A stretch of DNA of 64,000 nt from JAWWOL01 sp963797535 (GTDB lineage: Bacteria; Actinomycetota; Actinomycetes; JAWWOL01): positions 558,001-622,000 of the forward strand of contig CAWCPQ010000001.1 of NCBI GenBank assembly GCA_963797535.1, in the 5' to 3' direction. A program made the position numbers and the translations under genes. The notes under the pieces were generated by a model. It was not told where the DNA came from, did no database searches, and saw only the letters and a program-made list of their open reading frames with translations. Positions 60,548 through 64,000 of the stretch are shown here, in pieces; positions within the stretch are counted from its first letter, which is position 1, and each line of letters opens with the position of its first letter.

Positions 60548-60913
60548 CGGCGGGCACTCGCTCTCACGGGCAGCCCGCGGGTTTCGCCGCGCTCCACATC
60601 GACGGTCATCGTGATGAAAGGAGCTCGAGGTCCAGGGGTCCTCGCCGTCCGTATGCGCATGAGGATAGGACTCCGGCCGCGCCGCAACGGTTCCTTCAGC
60701 GACCTCGCGGTTGCTGGCTGTGGAGGTTGTCCAGACCGATGCAGCGCGGCGAGGAGCGGATCGTCTCGAAGGACCTCGCCGGAGCGCTGGGGCGTGTCGG
60801 CGTACCCGGGCGGTTCGGATAAGGTCTGGACCGTGGCATTCGCATCCGCCGCACGCTCGGCCATGCTCGGTCGAACTTCACCACATGCAGCACAGGGAAA
60901 GGACGGCGACGTC
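60548..60913. other. Divergent intergenic region lipoprotein / pyk
   Basis: About 370 bases with the promoters of the two divergent genes. An in-frame GTG at 60833 could extend pyk by 27 residues, but the extension does not look like pyruvate kinase. I see no clear hairpin, repeat or riboswitch. Confidence 0.5.
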
Positions 60914-62350
60914 GTGCTTGAAGGCCGTCGGGTAAAGATCGTGTGCACCATGGGGCCAGCGGTGACGTCGCCCGAGAAGATGCGGGCCATCATCGATGCC
61001 GGCATGGATGTGGCGCGGCTCAACCTGTCCCACGGTGACTACAGCGAGCACGAGGAGCGCTACAACCTCGTTCGCGAGCACGCCGCAGCGGCGGGCCGTA
61101 CCGTCGCCATCCTGGTTGACCTGCAGGGTCCCAAGATCCGGCTCGGCCGGTTCGCCGAGGGCTCCGTGGTGCTCGTCGTGGGCCAGCCGTTCACGATCAC
61201 GATCGAGGACATCGCCGGCGACATCAATCGCTGCTCCACGACGCACAAGGGCCTCCCGAACGACGCCAAGCCCGGTGACCGCATCCTCGTCGACGACGGC
61301 CGGCTGACCCTCGAGGTCACCGAGGTCACCCCGACCGAGGTCCACACGGTCGTCATCCTCGGCGGCAAGGTCAGCAACAACAAGGGCCTCAACCTGCCCA
61401 GTGCCACCCTCAGCGTCCCGGCGATGTCCGAGAAGGACCTCGAGGACCTGCGCTGGGGCCTGCAGATCGGCGCCGACCTGATCGCGGTGTCCTTCGTCCA
61501 GCGCCCCGAGGACGTCGACGCTGTGCACGAGGTGATGGACGAGCTCGGCATCCACCTGCCGGTCATCGCCAAGATCGAGAAGCCGCAGGCCGTGGACAAG
61601 CTCGAGGAGATCATCCAGGCGTTCGACGGCATCATGGTCGCCCGTGGTGACCTCGGTGTCGAGCTGCCGCTCGAGGACGTCCCGATCGTCCAGAAGCGCG
61701 CCGTGATGCTGGCCCGCGAGGCCGGCAAGCCGGTCATCGTCGCCACCCAGATGCTCGAGTCGATGATCTCCGCTCCACGCCCGACCAGGGCCGAGGCCTC
61801 CGACGTCGCCAACGCCGTACTCGACGGTGCCGACGCTGTGATGCTCTCCGGCGAGACCAGCGTGGGCGACTACCCGATCGAGACCGTGGCCACGATGGCG
61901 CGCATCGTCGTCGCCACCGAGGCCGCCTCCATCACCGAGATCCCGCGGCTGGTCGGCCGGCCGACCACCATCGGCAACGCGATCGGCCGGGCCGCGACCC
62001 TGACCGGGCAGACGCTCGGCGCCAAGTTCCTGGTGGCGTTCTCGTCTTCCGGCGACACCGTGCGCGGCCTGTCGCGGCACCGCTGCGTCATCCCGCTGCT
62101 CGCCTTCACGCCGTACGAATCCGTCCAGCGCCAGCTCGCACTGTCCTGGGGCACGGAGAGCTTCACCGTGCCCATGGTCGAGCACACTGACGAGATGGTG
62201 CGTCAGGTCGACAAGGCCCTGCTGTCAATCGGCCGCTGTGCCCCCGGTGACCTGGTCGCGATCGTGTTCGGCAGCCCGGTGGGCCGGTCCGGCATGACCA
62301 ACACCTTGCGCATGCACCGCATCGGCGAAGAGGTCAACTCGCTAGGCTGA
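60914..62350 (+). CDS. pyk: Pyruvate kinase
   Basis: 478 residues; phosphoenolpyruvate plus ADP to pyruvate plus ATP. RVKIVCTMGPAVTSPEKMR, ARLNLSHGDYSEH, VDLQGPKIRLGRF, the catalytic Lys region IAKIEKPQAVDKLEEII, MVARGDLGVELPLEDVP and AVMLSGETSVGDYP are all present, plus a C-terminal allosteric domain. Start GTG at 60914 gives the usual short N-terminus. Confidence 0.97.
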   Translation: MLEGRRVKIVCTMGPAVTSPEKMRAIIDAGMDVARLNLSHGDYSEHEERYNLVREHAAAAGRTVAILVDLQGPKIRLGRFAEGSVVLVVGQPFTITIEDIAGDINRCSTTHKGLPNDAKPGDRILVDDGRLTLEVTEVTPTEVHTVVILGGKVSNNKGLNLPSATLSVPAMSEKDLEDLRWGLQIGADLIAVSFVQRPEDVDAVHEVMDELGIHLPVIAKIEKPQAVDKLEEIIQAFDGIMVARGDLGVELPLEDVPIVQKRAVMLAREAGKPVIVATQMLESMISAPRPTRAEASDVANAVLDGADAVMLSGETSVGDYPIETVATMARIVVATEAASITEIPRLVGRPTTIGNAIGRAATLTGQTLGAKFLVAFSSSGDTVRGLSRHRCVIPLLAFTPYESVQRQLALSWGTESFTVPMVEHTDEMVRQVDKALLSIGRCAPGDLVAIVFGSPVGRSGMTNTLRMHRIGEEVNSLG

Positions 62351-62405
62351 CGCCTGTCCAGCATCCTGACGCCCGCCCAGCAGCCTCGAGCATGGGCGTC
62401 AGGGA

Positions 62406-62479
62406 GGGCCTGTACCCCAACCGGCAGAGGGACGCGGCTCAAACCCGCGACAGTGTGGGTTCGAATCCCACCAGGCCCA
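62406..62479 (+). tRNA. tRNA with CAA anticodon (Leu), short variable loop
   Basis: Cloverleaf readable by eye: acceptor GGGCCTG / CAGGCCC, discriminator A, D-arm CCC-AACCGGCAGA-GGG type (a three-pair stem with a long loop, as in Leu tRNAs), anticodon stem CGCGG / CCGCG with loop CTCAAAC (anticodon CAA), variable loop of only five bases, T-arm GTGGG TTCGAAT CCCAC. CCA is not encoded. Leu tRNAs normally have a long variable arm, so identity is inferred from the anticodon. Located between pyk and pdtaR. Confidence 0.82.
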
Positions 62480-62513
62480 CCCGCCCGAAACGCACGACCA
62501 GTAGGCTGCTCGC

Positions 62514-63164
62514 GTGAGCATGAATGAGCCCGAGCTGCCGACCCCCCGCCCGACCGGTGAACCCGCCCCCCGACGGGTCGTTCTCGCCGAGGACGAGGCG
62601 CTGATCCGCCTCGACCTCAAGGAGATGCTGCAGGAGGAGGGGTACGAGGTCGTCGGTGAGGCCGGCGACGGCCAGACGGCGGTCGAGCTCGTCGAGCAGC
62701 TGCGTCCGGACCTGTGCATCTTCGACGTCAAGATGCCGGTCCTCGACGGCATCAGCGCGGCCGAGAAGGTGGCCAAGGCGCGCTGGGCACCTGTCCTCAT
62801 GCTGACCGCTTTCAGCCAGCGCGAGCTGGTCGAGCGGGCCCGCGACGCCGGCGCCATGGCCTACCTCGTCAAGCCGTTTGCCAAGCACGACCTGCTGCCC
62901 GCGATCGAGATGGCGGTCAGCCGCTACGCCGAGATCGTCGCCCTCGAGGGCGAGGTCGGCGACCTGCAGGGCCGGCTCGAGGCCCGCAAGCTGGTCGACC
63001 GGGCGAAAGCGGTGCTCCAGAACGAGTACGGATTCACCGAGGCGGCCGCTTTCCGGTTCGTGCAGAAGACCTCGATGGACCGTCGGCTGACCATGCGCGG
63101 GGTCGCCGAGGCGATCCTCAGCGGCGACGTGCTGCCCGACACCTCGGCTCCCGCCAGCAGCTGA
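62514..63164 (+). CDS. pdtaR: PdtaR-type response regulator with ANTAR RNA-binding domain
   Basis: 216 residues. Receiver: VVLAEDEALIRLDLKEMLQE, phospho-acceptor Asp in LCIFDVKMPVLDG, Thr/Ser in VLMLTAFSQ and Lys in AYLVKPFAKHDL. ANTAR: LEARKLVDRAKAVLQNEYGF, AFRFVQKTSMDRR and VAEAIL. Phosphorylated ANTAR dimers bind paired hairpins in mRNA leaders to prevent termination. The cognate kinase PdtaS is usually unlinked, as here. GTG at 62514 (MSMNEPELP). Confidence 0.94.
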   Translation: MSMNEPELPTPRPTGEPAPRRVVLAEDEALIRLDLKEMLQEEGYEVVGEAGDGQTAVELVEQLRPDLCIFDVKMPVLDGISAAEKVAKARWAPVLMLTAFSQRELVERARDAGAMAYLVKPFAKHDLLPAIEMAVSRYAEIVALEGEVGDLQGRLEARKLVDRAKAVLQNEYGFTEAAAFRFVQKTSMDRRLTMRGVAEAILSGDVLPDTSAPASS

Positions 63165-63184
63165 GCCGGCTAAACCCTGGCCTT

Positions 63185-63211
63185 TTGTCCGGATTGTCCG
63201 GAGCGTCCGGT
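63185..63211. repeat. Three tandem 9-bp repeats
   Basis: TTGTCCGGA, TTGTCCGGA, GCGTCCGGT in direct succession, 20 bases after the pdtaR stop. A possible direct-repeat binding site for a regulator of the following gene, or simple expansion. The rest of the 234-bp gap to 63399 shows nothing clear. Confidence 0.5.
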
Positions 63212-63398
63212 GAATCATCATTTCCGGTCACGGCAATTCGCGTCGGCCTATTCCCTCGAGAGCCTCCCTGGGCTTACGCTCCGTGACGGCTCGCGGGGGA
63301 GCCCGCGGCGCACCAATGATGTTGTCGCCGGGCCCGGTTCATTCACTCGAGGTGCGGTCGCCGTTCGCGGTGCCCGCTCGGCCTGGAAGGATCCGCGC

Positions 63399-64000
63399 GT
63401 GAGCCGCCCGACCGTGCACGTACGCCCCGCGACTGAGTCAGACCTGCCCGCGCTGCTCGAGCTCTGGTTTTCCCTGCGGGCCATCCGTAGCGGTCGCTCC
63501 GTCCGCGAGCCGAGCATGTCCGTCGTGACCGCAGCAGGCGAGCGGCTGCGTGAGGTCCTGGCCTCGTCGAAGTGCCGGGTCGTCGTGGCCGAGAGCGAGG
63601 ACGAGGGCGTCGTCGGGATGGCCATCCTGTCGGACACCTTCATCGGTCAGCTCATGGAGATGCCGGCCGTCCAGCTGTCCCACCTGGTCGTCGCTGAGGG
63701 CCAGCGCCGGCACGGTGTCGGCCGGGCGCTGCTGACCGGTGCTCTCGCCTGGGCCGAGGAGGTCGGAGCCGACGAGATCGTCGCCAACGTGACGCCGTCG
63801 TTGCGGGAGGCCAACCGGTTCTACGCCAGGCTCGGCTTCGCGCCGCTGGTGATGCGCCGGGTCGTTCCCGTGACGACCTTGCGGCGCAACCTCGCACTGT
63901 CCGGCCCACGCGGTGCCACCGGGCCGCGTCGACGTGCGCCGCTGGGCCTCGGCGGTCGTGCTGGGCTGCGCTCGCGGCTGGGCTACAGCGACGAGCCGAT
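63399..64000 (+). CDS. GNAT family N-acetyltransferase, 3' end off the window
   Basis: At least 200 residues in an open frame from the GTG at 63399, with GGAAGGA upstream. HVRPATESDLPALLELWFSL, VVVAESEDEGVVGMAIL, the acetyl-CoA loop VVAEGQRRHGVGRALLTGAL and NVTPSLREANRFYARLGFAPL are typical of GNAT enzymes. The acceptor is unknown. The Arg/Pro-rich C-terminus continues past the right edge. Confidence 0.9.
   Translation, partial: MSRPTVHVRPATESDLPALLELWFSLRAIRSGRSVREPSMSVVTAAGERLREVLASSKCRVVVAESEDEGVVGMAILSDTFIGQLMEMPAVQLSHLVVAEGQRRHGVGRALLTGALAWAEEVGADEIVANVTPSLREANRFYARLGFAPLVMRRVVPVTTLRRNLALSGPRGATGPRRRAPLGLGGRAGLRSRLGYSDEP

Overview
The window is chromosomal DNA of a high-GC actinobacterium (Actinomycetota). 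The evidence is very GC-rich coding sequence, frequent GTG starts with 1-8 bp stop/start overlaps, and several syntenic blocks typical of that phylum: ftsZ-pgeF-yggS-sepF-yggT-divIVA; dksA-like-lspA-rluD-dnaE; a his block with PriA-type hisA; trpC-trpB-trpA-sigma-lgt; gltB-gltD; and pyk-tRNA-pdtaR. I cannot assign it below class from sequence alone. No transposase, phage gene, CRISPR array or rRNA was seen.

Layout. 1-2065: 5' part of a large secreted surface protein (minus), where ftsQ/murC would be expected. 2569-7820: division and growth cluster, all plus. 7843-14161: accessory region with a TetR/SDR pair carrying two operators, and a stress-type locus (SnoaL protein, SDR, SigG/SigJ-like sigma factor, DHFR-like reductase, alpha/beta hydrolase) whose three transcription units share a candidate promoter motif. 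14162-17341: eukaryote-like (type 2) ileS. 17749-24611: dksA-like, lspA, rluD, an orphan and dnaE. 24613-29538: hydrolase, ABC-2 exporter, membrane protein, APH-family kinase and serine acetyltransferase-like gene. 29535-30209: a Lon-N-domain protein on the minus strand. 30277-37186: hisD, hisC, (SEC-C gene), hisB, small membrane protein, hisH, hisA/priA, ridA, hisF. 37709-41331: a heterodimeric ABC exporter. 41434-50742: hisI, Trp-associated membrane protein, molybdopterin oxidoreductase plus cytochrome b, two small membrane proteins, trpC, trpB, trpA, an ECF sigma factor with a membrane propeller partner, and lgt. 50752-57627: VIT1-family transporter and glutamate synthase. 57769-64000: DJ-1 protein, VOC protein, lipoprotein, pyk, tRNA, pdtaR and a GNAT acetyltransferase.

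The most striking global property is about 35 single-base frame breaks in otherwise well-conserved genes. About 33 are +1 and only two are -1, and 32 of the 35 lie between about 36 and 54.6 kb. The reading frame on both sides of each break matches the family, and each gene's total length fits the counted number of breaks. I read these as sequencing or consensus errors, not gene decay, and annotate the affected genes across the breaks.

Non-coding signals of interest: a 39-bp palindromic repeat present twice (8463, 32696), the second copy forming the 3' end of hisC; a perfect 38-bp palindrome made of two inverted consensus DnaA boxes (58366); a CGATGAGT-N16-GT motif upstream of three units around the SigG-like sigma gene; paired TetR operators (9113, 9145); and a tRNA with a CAA anticodon but a short variable loop (62406).
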